17,941 nt of DNA from Fibrobacter sp. (GTDB lineage: Bacteria > Fibrobacterota > Fibrobacteria > Fibrobacterales > Fibrobacteraceae), in assembly GCA_017550445.1 (NCBI GenBank), contig JAFZOV010000030.1, positions 1-17,941 on the forward strand, written 5' to 3'. The notes beneath the pieces are model-generated. The model did no database searches. It was not told where the DNA came from and worked only from the letters and a program-made list of their open reading frames with translations. Within the stretch, counting starts at the first letter, position 1, and each line of letters begins with the position of its first letter. The position numbers and the translations under genes were made by a program. This document shows, in pieces, positions 1-7,203 of the stretch.

Positions 1-18
1 AACTAGTTTGCCGTCATG

Positions 19-66
19 ACCGAGCCGCAAGGCCTGCGCTACGAAGTAGCGCCAGTAATTTTCTAA
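19..66 (+). other. possible 3' end of an upstream gene or structured RNA
   Basis: The frame beginning with ATG at 16-18 reads MTEPQGLRYEVAPVIF and stops at TAA 64-66. The codons resemble those of neighbouring genes, but an in-frame TAG at 4-6 prevents it from being a simple C-terminal tail. A second frame is open from base 3 to a TAG at 72-74. The DNA holds a perfect 7-bp hairpin (36-42 with 46-52, loop GAA) and an AT-rich hairpin (54-58 with 77-81, 61-66 with 71-76). It may be the end of a structured transcript or of a broken gene. I do not recognise the product. Confidence 0.2.
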
Positions 67-84
67 ACCATTAGAATTACTAAG

Positions 85-115
85 AAAAGCCGTCCTCCAA
101 AGGGACGGTTTTTCT
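85..115 (+). terminator. rho-independent terminator of the upstream transcript
   Basis: CCGTCC (90-95) pairs with GGACGG (103-108) around a 7-nt loop. The stem is preceded by an A-run and followed by a T-run. It separates whatever lies upstream of the window from the cellulase genes. Confidence 0.75.
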
Positions 116-340
116 TTATGTACAAATTAATTTGACGAGCTGCTTTTGCGTACAAGAGCGACCATAAAGGGCCGGTTGGTAAAAATGCGTGACGTAGGGC
201 TCATAAATTGGTATTTTGCGCACATTTCGGGAACATTTAATGTTTTAAAATGCTGTTTTTGCTTTGAAATTCGGGGTACAGAATTTATTTTTTAGAAAGT
301 AAATTGCCAATATTGGGGTTGGCGCATAAAAAGAGGTTTT
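116..340 (+). promoter_or_regulatory. intergenic leader of the GH45 pair
   Basis: This is 225 bases with no convincing gene, AT-rich towards its right end. A possible promoter is TTGAAA at 264-269 and TATTTT at 286-291 with a 16-nt spacer. The Shine-Dalgarno GAGG at 333-336 lies just before the ATG at 341. No operator was recognised. The promoter call is weak because several other AT-rich hexamers lie nearby. Confidence 0.3.
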
Positions 341-1885
341 ATGAAACGTAAATTGTTCAAGTCCATTCTTACGGCCAGTGCAGTCGCCATGATTTGTGCT
401 TGCGGCGATGATTCCGCTTCGAGCAATCCTGCAACTCCGATTGCAGACAATGCATGCGCAAAGGCAGTCGTGACTGCAGACGCATGGATCTTCAACACGG
501 GTGTAGTTGACGTGGTCATCTATACTGATGGTAACGTAACCGATGCTGCAGGACAACCGTATGGTTATTATGACTCCGCTACGGGCGTTGTCATGGATTT
601 GAACGGCAGCCCTATTGCAACGGGTGTAGATGTTGCAAACCTGACTGCTTGTGCGGCCAATGCGACTATCAATCCGAATACGGGTACGATCGAAAAGTTC
701 AGTTCGTCGTCTGAGGCTACGGATCCGAACAATCCGACTTCTAGCGCAGAAAACAACGGCCAGAATCCGAGCGATCCGACTTCTAGTGCAGGCGGTACGA
801 ATCCGACCTCTAGCGCGGGCACCAATCCGACTGACCCGACTTCGAGTGCAGAAGGCACCGATCCTGCTGTAAGCAGCAGCTCCGTGAATACGGATCCGGA
901 TCTGGATGAAAACGGATTCCCGACTATTGAATCTTACGGTGCGCCTCCTGCCGAATATACCAAGGAAATTCGTGACAACGGAAAGACCGGTTGGAACAGC
1001 CGCTACTGGGATGGCTGTAAGCCCCACTGTTCTTGGCTTAGCAGCGTTGATACCACAAGCGAAGAAACTTACCAGGCTGGTATGACAGTTGCACGTAACT
1101 GCAACGTTCACGATGTGGAAGTCCCTGCCTTTACGCTTGGCCATGCGGTACAGCAGTACTGGATGGGCTACGAAGGCACGAATAGCGCCTGCGATACAAA
1201 GGATCCTTCTGGCACGTTCGCCTGTACAGACATGGCGCCGATTGCCGTGAACGAAAACCTTTCGTATGCCTATGTTGCCGGTTCTGGTAAGCAGTACCAG
1301 TATGGTTGCGGCAAATGCTACCATTTGCAGTATAATGGCGGCAAGAGCGATGGTGATGTCAAGAAGACGCACAAGGCCCTGAACGGCAAGCATATTGTGG
1401 TGATGGTGTCCAATATCGGTCACGATGTGGTAGAGGGACAGTTTGACTTGCTCGTTCCTGGTGGTGGCGTGGGCGCCTTCGATGCCCTTTCGACTCAGCT
1501 TGGCTTGACGGACGCTTCGGTACTTGGTGCCAATGGCGGTGGTATCGGAAGAGTTTGCTTTGAACAGGTCGGTTGGGACGGCGAAGTTGCTGATTTCCAG
1601 AAGTGCATCATTGAGGGCTGCGAAAAGGCTTTTGCCAAGTGGCCGAACTTGCTGCGAGGTTGTAAGTGGTATGCCGAATGGTACATGGCGGCAGACAACC
1701 CGACCTACAACTGGGAAGAGGTGGAATGCCCACAGTACTTGATTGACCATTACATGACCACCATCAACACGACCAAGGACAATAGATATCGCTGGAAGGA
1801 TGACTGGTCCAACTACAAGAAGGGCGATGCCATTGAAACGCAGGATTGCCTGACGGACGAATATCCGCAGGGTTGTGCCCCGTAA
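341..1885 (+). CDS. secreted GH45 endoglucanase lipoprotein, copy 1
   Basis: This is an inverting endo-beta-1,4-glucanase of glycoside hydrolase family 45, predicted to be lipid-anchored in the envelope and to cut cellulose. Residues 1-20 form a lipoprotein signal with the lipobox ICAC and lipidated Cys21. A module of unknown function spans about 36-115. A Ser/Pro/Asn-rich linker with repeated PTSSA units covers about 121-184. The GH45 domain runs from about 195 to the end. The family signature RYWDGCKPHCSW is at 221-232, with Asp224 in the place of the catalytic base (Asp10 of Humicola EGV). FDLLVPGGGVGAFD has Asp369 in the place of the catalytic acid (Asp121). LLRGCKW and ADNPTY at the C-terminus also match EGV. 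No carbohydrate-binding module was seen. The next gene starts 9 nt downstream, so the two are probably co-transcribed. The start is fixed by GAGG and the signal peptide. Confidence 0.9.
   Translation: MKRKLFKSILTASAVAMICACGDDSASSNPATPIADNACAKAVVTADAWIFNTGVVDVVIYTDGNVTDAAGQPYGYYDSATGVVMDLNGSPIATGVDVANLTACAANATINPNTGTIEKFSSSSEATDPNNPTSSAENNGQNPSDPTSSAGGTNPTSSAGTNPTDPTSSAEGTDPAVSSSSVNTDPDLDENGFPTIESYGAPPAEYTKEIRDNGKTGWNSRYWDGCKPHCSWLSSVDTTSEETYQAGMTVARNCNVHDVEVPAFTLGHAVQQYWMGYEGTNSACDTKDPSGTFACTDMAPIAVNENLSYAYVAGSGKQYQYGCGKCYHLQYNGGKSDGDVKKTHKALNGKHIVVMVSNIGHDVVEGQFDLLVPGGGVGAFDALSTQLGLTDASVLGANGGGIGRVCFEQVGWDGEVADFQKCIIEGCEKAFAKWPNLLRGCKWYAEWYMAADNPTYNWEEVECPQYLIDHYMTTINTTKDNRYRWKDDWSNYKKGDAIETQDCLTDEYPQGCAP
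701..892 (+). repeat. repeat-encoded PTSSA linker
   Basis: Within GH45 copy 1, short units encoding (N/D)PTSSA recur about four times with silent changes (ccgacttctagcgca and variants). This is an imperfect tandem repeat encoding a flexible Ser/Pro linker. The same unit recurs twice in copy 2 at about 2378-2435. Confidence 0.75.
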
Positions 1886-1894
1886 CGAGGTTTT

Positions 1895-3553
1895 ATGAAA
1901 CGTAAGTTATTCAAGACGATAATCGCGGCCGGTGCGGTCGCCATGATTTGCGCTTGCGGCGATGATGCGAGTAATTCTTCGCAGCCGAATAACGGCACCG
2001 ACCTTTCGAGCGATTCCGATCAATCGCCAAACAGCTCTGGTAGCAATACTGCCCCTGTGAATAGCCCCTGTGCAAAATACAAGGTGGTTGCTCCGGGTTG
2101 GATCGAAGACATTGGTGGCGGTGATTACCTTGTCATTGACAAGGCTACGGCTGAATCGGGAAAAGGTACCGTCTACGATGCTGACGGAAATGTCGCTCAT
2201 TATTACTTCTATCAAGAAGAAAAGAACGGGCTTATTGTTGGCCATGTCTATGAAATAATCAACGGAGAAAAGGATATCTGGATTGACATGAACATGGCTG
2301 CAAAGCTGTTCTGTGAAGCCAATACCGCTGCAGATGGCACTCCGCTTTCTTCTGCTGCCAATAACGGGAATCCGGACAATCCGACTTCTAGCGCTGATGG
2401 TAACCAGAATCCGGCTGACCCGACATCTAGTGCAGGCACCGAACCTGTCGTGAGCAGCAGTTCCGTGAATACGGAACCGGAACTTGGCCCCGACGGATTC
2501 CCGACTCTTGAATCTTATGGTGCACCTTCGGCGGAGTATACCAAGGACATTAGCGGTAAGGCGAAGCGCGGCTGGAATACCCGCTACTGGGACGCTTGTA
2601 AGCCGCATTGCTCCTGGCTTAAGGAAAGCGCCATGGATACTACTCGCGCAGATACGTCTTCTAACGAAGCTTATCTTGCCGACTTTGCCACTGCGCGTAA
2701 CTGCAACATTCACGATGTCGAGGTCCCTACCTTTACCTTGGGTGACGTGACGAAGTCTTGGTTCGGTTACAACGGGACCAGAAGCGCTTGCGGCGATGAA
2801 AAGGAAAAGGGCGTGTTCACCTGCACCGACATGGCGCCTATTGCCGTGAACGATACTCTTTCCTATGCATACGTTGCGGGAACTGGCGACAGCAAGTGCG
2901 GCAAGTGCTATCACTTGCAGTACGATGGCCACTTTAAGGATGAGTTCGAGAATAACCCGCCCAAGGCGACCCATAAGGCTCTTAAGGGTAAACACCTGGT
3001 GGTAATGGCCTCCAACATCGGTCATGATGTGGCGGGCGGTGACGCTAATTTGCCGGCAGGACAGTTCGACTTGATGGTTCCGGGTGGTGGCGTGGGCGCC
3101 TTTGACGCTCTCTCTACTCAGGTGAACAAGGGTAGCGACTTTAACTGGGGTGCGGGATTTGGCGGATTCCTGACTGAATGCCAGAAAAATACGAACTGCG
3201 GCACCGAAGGCTCCTTGGAATGTTACCAGACTTGCGTCAAGGATATGTGCGATGCGGCTTTCGGTGACGCCGGCCTCCCGAACCTGTTGCGCGGTTGCCA
3301 CTGGTTTGCCGACTGGTACATGGCTGCAGACAATCCGACTTACTATATCGAAGAAGTGGAATGCCCGCAGTACCTGATTGATCATTACATGACCCGGTAC
3401 AATACCACTCTGGAAAACAACTACAAGAAGGTGACGGACTGGTCCACTTTCAAGGAAGGCGACGTTCTCGATACGCTCCATTGCTGGAAGGCGGGTGAAG
3501 CTCCTGCCGAAGACGGCTGGCAGAATCCGAGCGCAGGTTGCGACGTGAATTAA
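1895..3553 (+). CDS. secreted GH45 endoglucanase lipoprotein, copy 2
   Basis: This is a second GH45 endoglucanase, clearly a paralogue of the preceding gene, predicted to be lipid-anchored and cellulose-cleaving. The signal peptide is almost the same as copy 1, with the lipobox ICAC and Cys21. A different but related Cys-bracketed module lies at about 57-145, followed by a PTSSA/SSSS linker at about 142-195. In the GH45 domain RYWDACKPHCSW is at 230-241 with catalytic Asp233, and FDLMVPGGGVGAFD has Asp392. CGKCYH (335-340) and LLRGCHW...ADNPTY are conserved. It is 38 residues longer than copy 1, partly because of a Cys-rich insertion at about 411-455 after the PGGGVG motif. The 19 nt from the Shine-Dalgarno into codon 4 are identical to copy 1. 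A terminator follows 23 nt after the stop. Confidence 0.9.
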   Translation: MKRKLFKTIIAAGAVAMICACGDDASNSSQPNNGTDLSSDSDQSPNSSGSNTAPVNSPCAKYKVVAPGWIEDIGGGDYLVIDKATAESGKGTVYDADGNVAHYYFYQEEKNGLIVGHVYEIINGEKDIWIDMNMAAKLFCEANTAADGTPLSSAANNGNPDNPTSSADGNQNPADPTSSAGTEPVVSSSSVNTEPELGPDGFPTLESYGAPSAEYTKDISGKAKRGWNTRYWDACKPHCSWLKESAMDTTRADTSSNEAYLADFATARNCNIHDVEVPTFTLGDVTKSWFGYNGTRSACGDEKEKGVFTCTDMAPIAVNDTLSYAYVAGTGDSKCGKCYHLQYDGHFKDEFENNPPKATHKALKGKHLVVMASNIGHDVAGGDANLPAGQFDLMVPGGGVGAFDALSTQVNKGSDFNWGAGFGGFLTECQKNTNCGTEGSLECYQTCVKDMCDAAFGDAGLPNLLRGCHWFADWYMAADNPTYYIEEVECPQYLIDHYMTRYNTTLENNYKKVTDWSTFKEGDVLDTLHCWKAGEAPAEDGWQNPSAGCDVN

Positions 3554-3576
3554 TCTGCGTTAAGCTTATGCGAATG

Positions 3577-3602
3577 CCCCGCGAAAACATCGCGGGGTTT
3601 TT
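3577..3602 (+). terminator. rho-independent terminator of the GH45 pair
   Basis: CCCCGCG (3577-3583) pairs perfectly with CGCGGGG (3591-3597) around a 7-nt loop and is followed by five T. It closes the cellulase operon. Confidence 0.9.
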
Positions 3603-3627
3603 GCTTTACGGGGCCGTGTTAATTTGT

Positions 3628-3635
3628 TAGATTTG
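3628..3635 (+). promoter_or_regulatory. possible promoter box TAGATTTG
   Basis: TAGATTTG fits the TAnnTTTG -7 element known from Bacteroidota promoters. It lies about 20 nt before the lipoprotein start at 3655 and just after the GH45 terminator. No matching upstream element at the usual spacing was found, so the call is tentative. Confidence 0.3.
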
Positions 3636-3654
3636 GATTGTGAGGAGACATTTT

Positions 3655-4125
3655 ATGAAATATTTCGGTGCAATAGGTACAACTGTATTGTTGTCATTGT
3701 TGTATGCGTGTGCATACCTTGATGGAGATGGATTGTCAAAGTCTCCAGAAGAAGTTTCGTATGAAAACATTCAAGGATGTTATTATGCGCACAAGATAGT
3801 TCTCCGGGGTGGTGATTCCGGATACGCGTATTGTGATGAAATATGTATTCATGACTCAGTTGCTGTAATCCGGGAAAAGCATTTTGAAGATGTGAGAAAA
3901 ACGGGCGAGTTCTTTGCTGCTACCGAAAATGAATCCGATTGGGATACGACGTATAGTCGCGAAGTAGTCTTGCCCGAAAATGAAGCGGATGGAAGTTATT
4001 TGTACAACTTGCGAATAGGCAAGGATGACTTCATATTTGAATTTGATGATTATGGCAAGCGTTTGCGTGGTTTTGCCGATACAATGTACTTGAGCATTCG
4101 CGAGGTGGAACTATGCAAAGACTAG
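3655..4125 (+). CDS. small uncharacterised lipoprotein
   Basis: A 156-aa protein that I do not recognise. Residues 1-18 form a signal peptide with the lipobox LYAC and Cys19, so it should be an envelope lipoprotein. The mature part is acidic, with five more Cys residues and a C-terminal beta-strand-like section (FIFEFDDYGKRLRGFADTMY). The ATG at 3655 is preferred over an in-frame GTG at 3640, because AGGAG at 3642-3646 is well placed for the ATG and the GTG would put extra residues before the signal. Its last 13 nt overlap the next gene, implying translational coupling. Base composition is more AT-rich than the flanking cellulase and PorV-like genes. Confidence 0.7.
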   Translation: MKYFGAIGTTVLLSLLYACAYLDGDGLSKSPEEVSYENIQGCYYAHKIVLRGGDSGYAYCDEICIHDSVAVIREKHFEDVRKTGEFFAATENESDWDTTYSREVVLPENEADGSYLYNLRIGKDDFIFEFDDYGKRLRGFADTMYLSIREVELCKD

Positions 4126-4697
4126 TTTTGTTTGTTTTGCTCGTTTTGTGCGTTAATGCGAATGCCATCTTCGTGGGTGGAAATATTTGGGATAGCAGAA
4201 TCCAAAGCGATAATGTCATTAGGGAACCTGCCGGAGCATTGGGATTTTCTTTGGAAGGCGGGTTCTTTGATGAACCGGAAAATTTTATTGACTACAAGAT
4301 GTCCGTTGAATTGCGTCGTTTCGGCTATTCGTTTGATGGTGGCGAACAGACGGTCGCGTTTTGGGGGATTGGCTTAAGGCCTATGATTTGGTCCGTGACA
4401 TATAAAAAATTTGTTGCGGATGCCTATTTTAGCTTTTTCTATATCTTTAGTCACGATGAATTGAATAAAAAAACGGAAGACAAAATGGATTCCTTTGGGG
4501 ATTATCTTGCCGGGTCCTATGGCTTTCGCCTTGGCTATAAATTGACGGATAAGCTGACGCTTTCTGTTATGGGCGATTTTGTCCAAATGGATTGGCGTTA
4601 TCGTAATACCCATAATTACGGCTTGATAAATGATGCGGGCTTTGCAACCTATATGATAGGTGGTTTCGGCCTTTCTGTTTTGTACAATATTTTCTAG
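4113..4697 (+). CDS. predicted outer-membrane beta-barrel protein
   Basis: A 194-aa protein of unknown function. The N-terminus MQRLVLFVLLVLCVNANA is a signal peptide. The rest alternates hydrophobic and polar residues, with aromatic-rich strand ends (WGIGLRPMIWSVTYKKF, YFSFFYIFSHDE, YGFRLGYKLTDKLTLSVMGDFVQMDWRY), and it ends in FGLSVLYNIF with a C-terminal Phe. These are features of a small 8- to 10-strand outer-membrane barrel. GAGGTGG lies 7 nt before the start, inside the end of the preceding lipoprotein gene, and the next gene begins 3 nt after the stop. It is probably the middle gene of a three-gene envelope unit. Confidence 0.7.
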   Translation: MQRLVLFVLLVLCVNANAIFVGGNIWDSRIQSDNVIREPAGALGFSLEGGFFDEPENFIDYKMSVELRRFGYSFDGGEQTVAFWGIGLRPMIWSVTYKKFVADAYFSFFYIFSHDELNKKTEDKMDSFGDYLAGSYGFRLGYKLTDKLTLSVMGDFVQMDWRYRNTHNYGLINDAGFATYMIGGFGLSVLYNIF

Positions 4698-4700
4698 CGT

Positions 4701-5147
4701 ATGAAAAATCTGCTTAAAGCGATTGTCCTGGCGTTTCTGATTCCCTGTGCGGTGTTTGCGCAGGTGTTGCCTGCTGGGCAAGAAGTGCAGACGGAAGAAA
4801 ATGAGGAAGATGTAGTTAGTGAACATCATATGATATACTACGATGATTTGCTGATAGGTACAGAGTTTTATCTAGATGGAAAAGTCGTGAACGATTTGTC
4901 CCAGATTAGAAGATACTTGTTGGCGAATGAATATTCTAGACATTATGCAAAAGTGTCTAATTGGGTTAGGGCGTTTGCATATCTTTTTGCAGGGGCTAGC
5001 GGAATGATGCTTGTTGGCGGATTGGTGACTGAATCGCCATACAACAAATATCTCTTTATTGGTTCGGCGTCTTCTTTTGCCATTGGCATTACTGGTGGAT
5101 TTGTTTCCGGCCATTATCTAGAAAAGGCGGTTGACGAGTATCACTAG
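4701..5147 (+). CDS. small membrane protein with signal peptide
   Basis: A 148-aa protein that I do not recognise. Residues 1-20 form a cleavable signal (AVFA before Gln21). A polar, acidic segment follows (about 25-80), then two hydrophobic Gly/Ala/Ser-rich segments at about 90-109 and 117-137, separated by a short ESPYNKY loop. The likely topology is an exported domain followed by a membrane hairpin. There is no clear Shine-Dalgarno. The 3-nt gap after the preceding stop suggests translation by reinitiation. It is third in the envelope unit that starts at 3655. Confidence 0.65.
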   Translation: MKNLLKAIVLAFLIPCAVFAQVLPAGQEVQTEENEEDVVSEHHMIYYDDLLIGTEFYLDGKVVNDLSQIRRYLLANEYSRHYAKVSNWVRAFAYLFAGASGMMLVGGLVTESPYNKYLFIGSASSFAIGITGGFVSGHYLEKAVDEYH

Positions 5148-5152
5148 CGTTT

Positions 5153-5170
5153 GTACTGCAATTGCGGTAC
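5153..5170 (+). repeat. 18-bp imperfect palindrome
   Basis: GTACTGCAATTGCGGTAC folds into a 7-bp hairpin (one G-U pair) with loop AATT, 5 nt after the stop of the envelope unit. There is no T-run, so it is at best a weak terminator or an RNA-stabilising 3' structure. Confidence 0.4.
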
Positions 5171-5182
5171 GTTGTAATAAAA

Positions 5183-5266
5183 ATGGAACAGGTTGCCAAG
5201 ATAGAGATGTTTTTCTCGAAGTATCAGAATTCCAAGAACTTCTCGGACAAGGTGTTTGATTTTTAA
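5183..5266 (+). pseudogene. 27-codon ORF, possible gene remnant
   Basis: ATG 5183 to TAA 5264-5266 encodes 27 residues, beginning MEQVAKIEMFF and ending SDKVFDF. The codon use is typical of the window. The same frame is open further left, through the stop of the 148-aa gene, and there is no Shine-Dalgarno before the ATG. This fits the tail of a decayed gene better than an active small protein. I do not recognise the sequence, and chance cannot be excluded. Confidence 0.2.
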
Positions 5267-5319
5267 GTCAAAGCGGACCGACGAAGCCCTTTTCGCGGAT
5301 AATTCTCCCCGAAATTTTG

Positions 5320-5332
5320 TATCTTATAGGGC
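5320..5332 (+). promoter_or_regulatory. TATCTT box directly before ATG (leaderless start)
   Basis: TATCTT at 5320-5325 is followed by 7 nt and then the ATG at 5333, with no Shine-Dalgarno. A -10 element at this distance would start transcription at or next to the ATG. The same arrangement occurs before 10039 and 11796. Confidence 0.45.
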
Positions 5333-6277
5333 ATGAATAAGAAGATCCACGCCTTAAGTCTCGTTGCCTGTTCCCTTGCTTTTGCCGGGGAGCATTGGAA
5401 TGTGGACGCGGGTGCTGTATCGATGAAGTACCTCTCGATGCATGCGTCGGCCAGGACGGCGGCCCTTTCGGGCGCTGGCGTTGCCGATGCTACCAGTGCT
5501 TCTGACATTTCGAGGAATCCGCTTGCGATGAACGGCGTGGCCGAAGCCGAGGCGGGTGTCAACCACATTATTTTCCCCGAGTATACGGCCGATGATTACA
5601 CGACGGCTTACGTGGCGCTCCCTTTTGCAGCGTTTAACTATCCGCTGACTTTTTCGGCGGGTGCTGAGTTTTTAGGCTACGACGGAATCGAGGGCCGCGA
5701 CGAGGAAGGTTTCAAGACTTCGGATTACGGCGCCTACGCCTGGGTACTTCAGGCGGGCCTCGGTAACCGCGACAAGGCTTTTAACTGGGCCTTTTCTGCA
5801 CGCTTTAGCCAGCAGACCATCGACGATGAATCGGCGATTGCTGTCCTTGGCGACGTGGGTGGCGCCTACCATGTGAACGAGTATTTTGCCTTTGGTGCGA
5901 CACTCACGAACTTCGGTTACATGAGCGACTACGACGGCGAAAAGGAAACCGCCCCCATGGCCTTGCAGGCGGGCATTACGGGAATTTTGCCCATAGCGAA
6001 GTTCTTTAGTCTGGAACGCGAGTGGAACCTTCATGTGTCAGCCGACGCTTACCGCCGTGCCGATATGCAGGACCCCGAATGGCGTTTTGGTGGTGAACTC
6101 GACTACATGCAGACTCTGTTGCTGCGTGTGGGTTATGCGGCGCGCCCCGATACCGAAGACGGCGTGAGTGCGGGTGTCGGTTTTAATTTCGGGATGATTA
6201 CCTTCGATTACGGCTACAGTCCCAAGAAAGCCTTTGACGGCGGGTATCACTACCTGACTCTGGGCATGCGATTCTAG
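5333..6277 (+). CDS. PorV/PorQ-family outer-membrane protein
   Basis: A 314-aa predicted outer-membrane beta-barrel of the PorV/PorQ (UPF0164-like, FadL-related) family. Residues 1-18 are the signal peptide (LAFA before Gly19). The family's N-terminal signature is visible: a Met-rich start to the mature chain followed by ASARTAALSGAGVADATSASDISRNPLAM (about 38-66), the small-residue region that forms the plug. Repeated amphipathic strands then run to a C-terminal YLTLGMRF ending in Phe. In Bacteroidota, PorV and PorQ act in type IX secretion, but many paralogues have no known role, and nothing here ties this copy to secretion. It is a single gene with an apparently leaderless promoter, convergent with the sigma-54 activator (14-nt gap). 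Confidence 0.8.
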   Translation: MNKKIHALSLVACSLAFAGEHWNVDAGAVSMKYLSMHASARTAALSGAGVADATSASDISRNPLAMNGVAEAEAGVNHIIFPEYTADDYTTAYVALPFAAFNYPLTFSAGAEFLGYDGIEGRDEEGFKTSDYGAYAWVLQAGLGNRDKAFNWAFSARFSQQTIDDESAIAVLGDVGGAYHVNEYFAFGATLTNFGYMSDYDGEKETAPMALQAGITGILPIAKFFSLEREWNLHVSADAYRRADMQDPEWRFGGELDYMQTLLLRVGYAARPDTEDGVSAGVGFNFGMITFDYGYSPKKAFDGGYHYLTLGMRF

Positions 6278-6291
6278 AACCTTTGTTACGC

Positions 6292-7203
6292 TCAGGACGA
6301 CGCGGAATCGTGCTTTCTGATTTGGTAATATAGGCACCCTCGGCTGATGCCTAATTTTTCTGCGGTGGCTTTTCGGTTTCCCTTGTTTTTTGAAAGTTCC
6401 GAATGGATCAGGCTCCATTCGGGTGAGATGGAGTTGCGGCGGGTGGGGTTCGTATTGTAAAGGGTGGCTGTGTCGGCGACAGAGCAGGTTTCGACGTAGT
6501 CGCAAAATTCTTCTTCCAGTATTTTAGACAAGGTGATGTCATAGGGCTTGAGCAGGGAATAGCGCTGCAGAACGTTCTTGAGCTGTCTTACGTTTCCGGG
6601 CCATTCCTGGCGCGCCAGGAGCCTGATTTCCAAGGTGGATAGTGGGGCGCAGTCGCCAATGTCTTTCCAGATTTCCTGGGCGATTATTGCGAAGTCCCCG
6701 CGTTCCCGCAGGGGTGGGATCTTGATGGGGAAGACGTTCAGTCGAAAGTAGAGGTCTTCGCGGAATCGCCCTGCCCGGACTTCGGAACGCAAGTCGCGGT
6801 TAGTGGCACAGACCAGCCGGAAGTCTACGGGGAGGGCGGTAGAACTGCCGAGCGGCATGACGGAGCGTTCTTGCAGGATTCGCAAAAGCTTGCACTGGAT
6901 TTCGAGCGGCATTTCGCCGATTTCGTCGAGAAAGAGGGTGCCGTGGGCTGCCGAACGTACGATTCCCAGGCGTTCTTCGGTGGCACCGGTAAAGGCTCCC
7001 TTGTGGTGGCCTTCCAGAATGCTTTCGGAAAGTCCCTTGGCTACGGCTCCGCAGTTGAGGGCTATAAAAGGGCCCTCTGAGCGCTTGCTGTGGGCGTGGA
7101 TAAAGCGGGCGGCGACTTCTTTGCCGGAGCCGGATACACCGAGCAGCAGTACCGAGATGTCGGAGCTTGCTGCGATGCGTAATAGGGATTCGTGTCTGTT
7201 CAT
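6292..7203 (-). CDS. sigma-54-dependent activator without sensor domain
   Basis: A 303-aa bacterial enhancer-binding protein that uses ATP hydrolysis to open promoters held by RNA polymerase-sigma-54. Walker A GVSGSGKE is at 22-29, the sigma-54 contact motif GAFTGA at 69-74, Walker B TLFLDE at 89-94, sensor I CATNRDL at about 132-138, the arginine-finger region RFREDLYFRLNVF at 146-158, and sensor II WPGNVRQLKN at 201-210. A Fis-type helix-turn-helix (NRKATAEKLGISRGCLYYQIRKH) ends the protein. Unlike most relatives, it starts at the AAA+ core, with no receiver, GAF or PAS domain, so control must come from a partner or from expression level. An inverted repeat surrounds its promoter, suggesting autoregulation. 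Its target genes are unknown. GAGG lies 6 nt before the ATG. Confidence 0.88.
   Translation of the reverse strand: MNRHESLLRIAASSDISVLLLGVSGSGKEVAARFIHAHSKRSEGPFIALNCGAVAKGLSESILEGHHKGAFTGATEERLGIVRSAAHGTLFLDEIGEMPLEIQCKLLRILQERSVMPLGSSTALPVDFRLVCATNRDLRSEVRAGRFREDLYFRLNVFPIKIPPLRERGDFAIIAQEIWKDIGDCAPLSTLEIRLLARQEWPGNVRQLKNVLQRYSLLKPYDITLSKILEEEFCDYVETCSVADTATLYNTNPTRRNSISPEWSLIHSELSKNKGNRKATAEKLGISRGCLYYQIRKHDSASS

Noticed and set aside
731..866. CRISPR-like or minisatellite array in the first GH45 gene
   Set aside because: The repeats are short, in frame, and encode the PTSSA linker, and there are no spacers.
245..3481. Two long minus-strand open frames (501 and 524 codons) opposite the GH45 genes
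   Set aside because: They mirror the codon bias of the plus-strand genes, have Arg/Ile/His-rich low-complexity sequence, no recognisable domain and no ribosome site. The plus strand has clear GH45 motifs.
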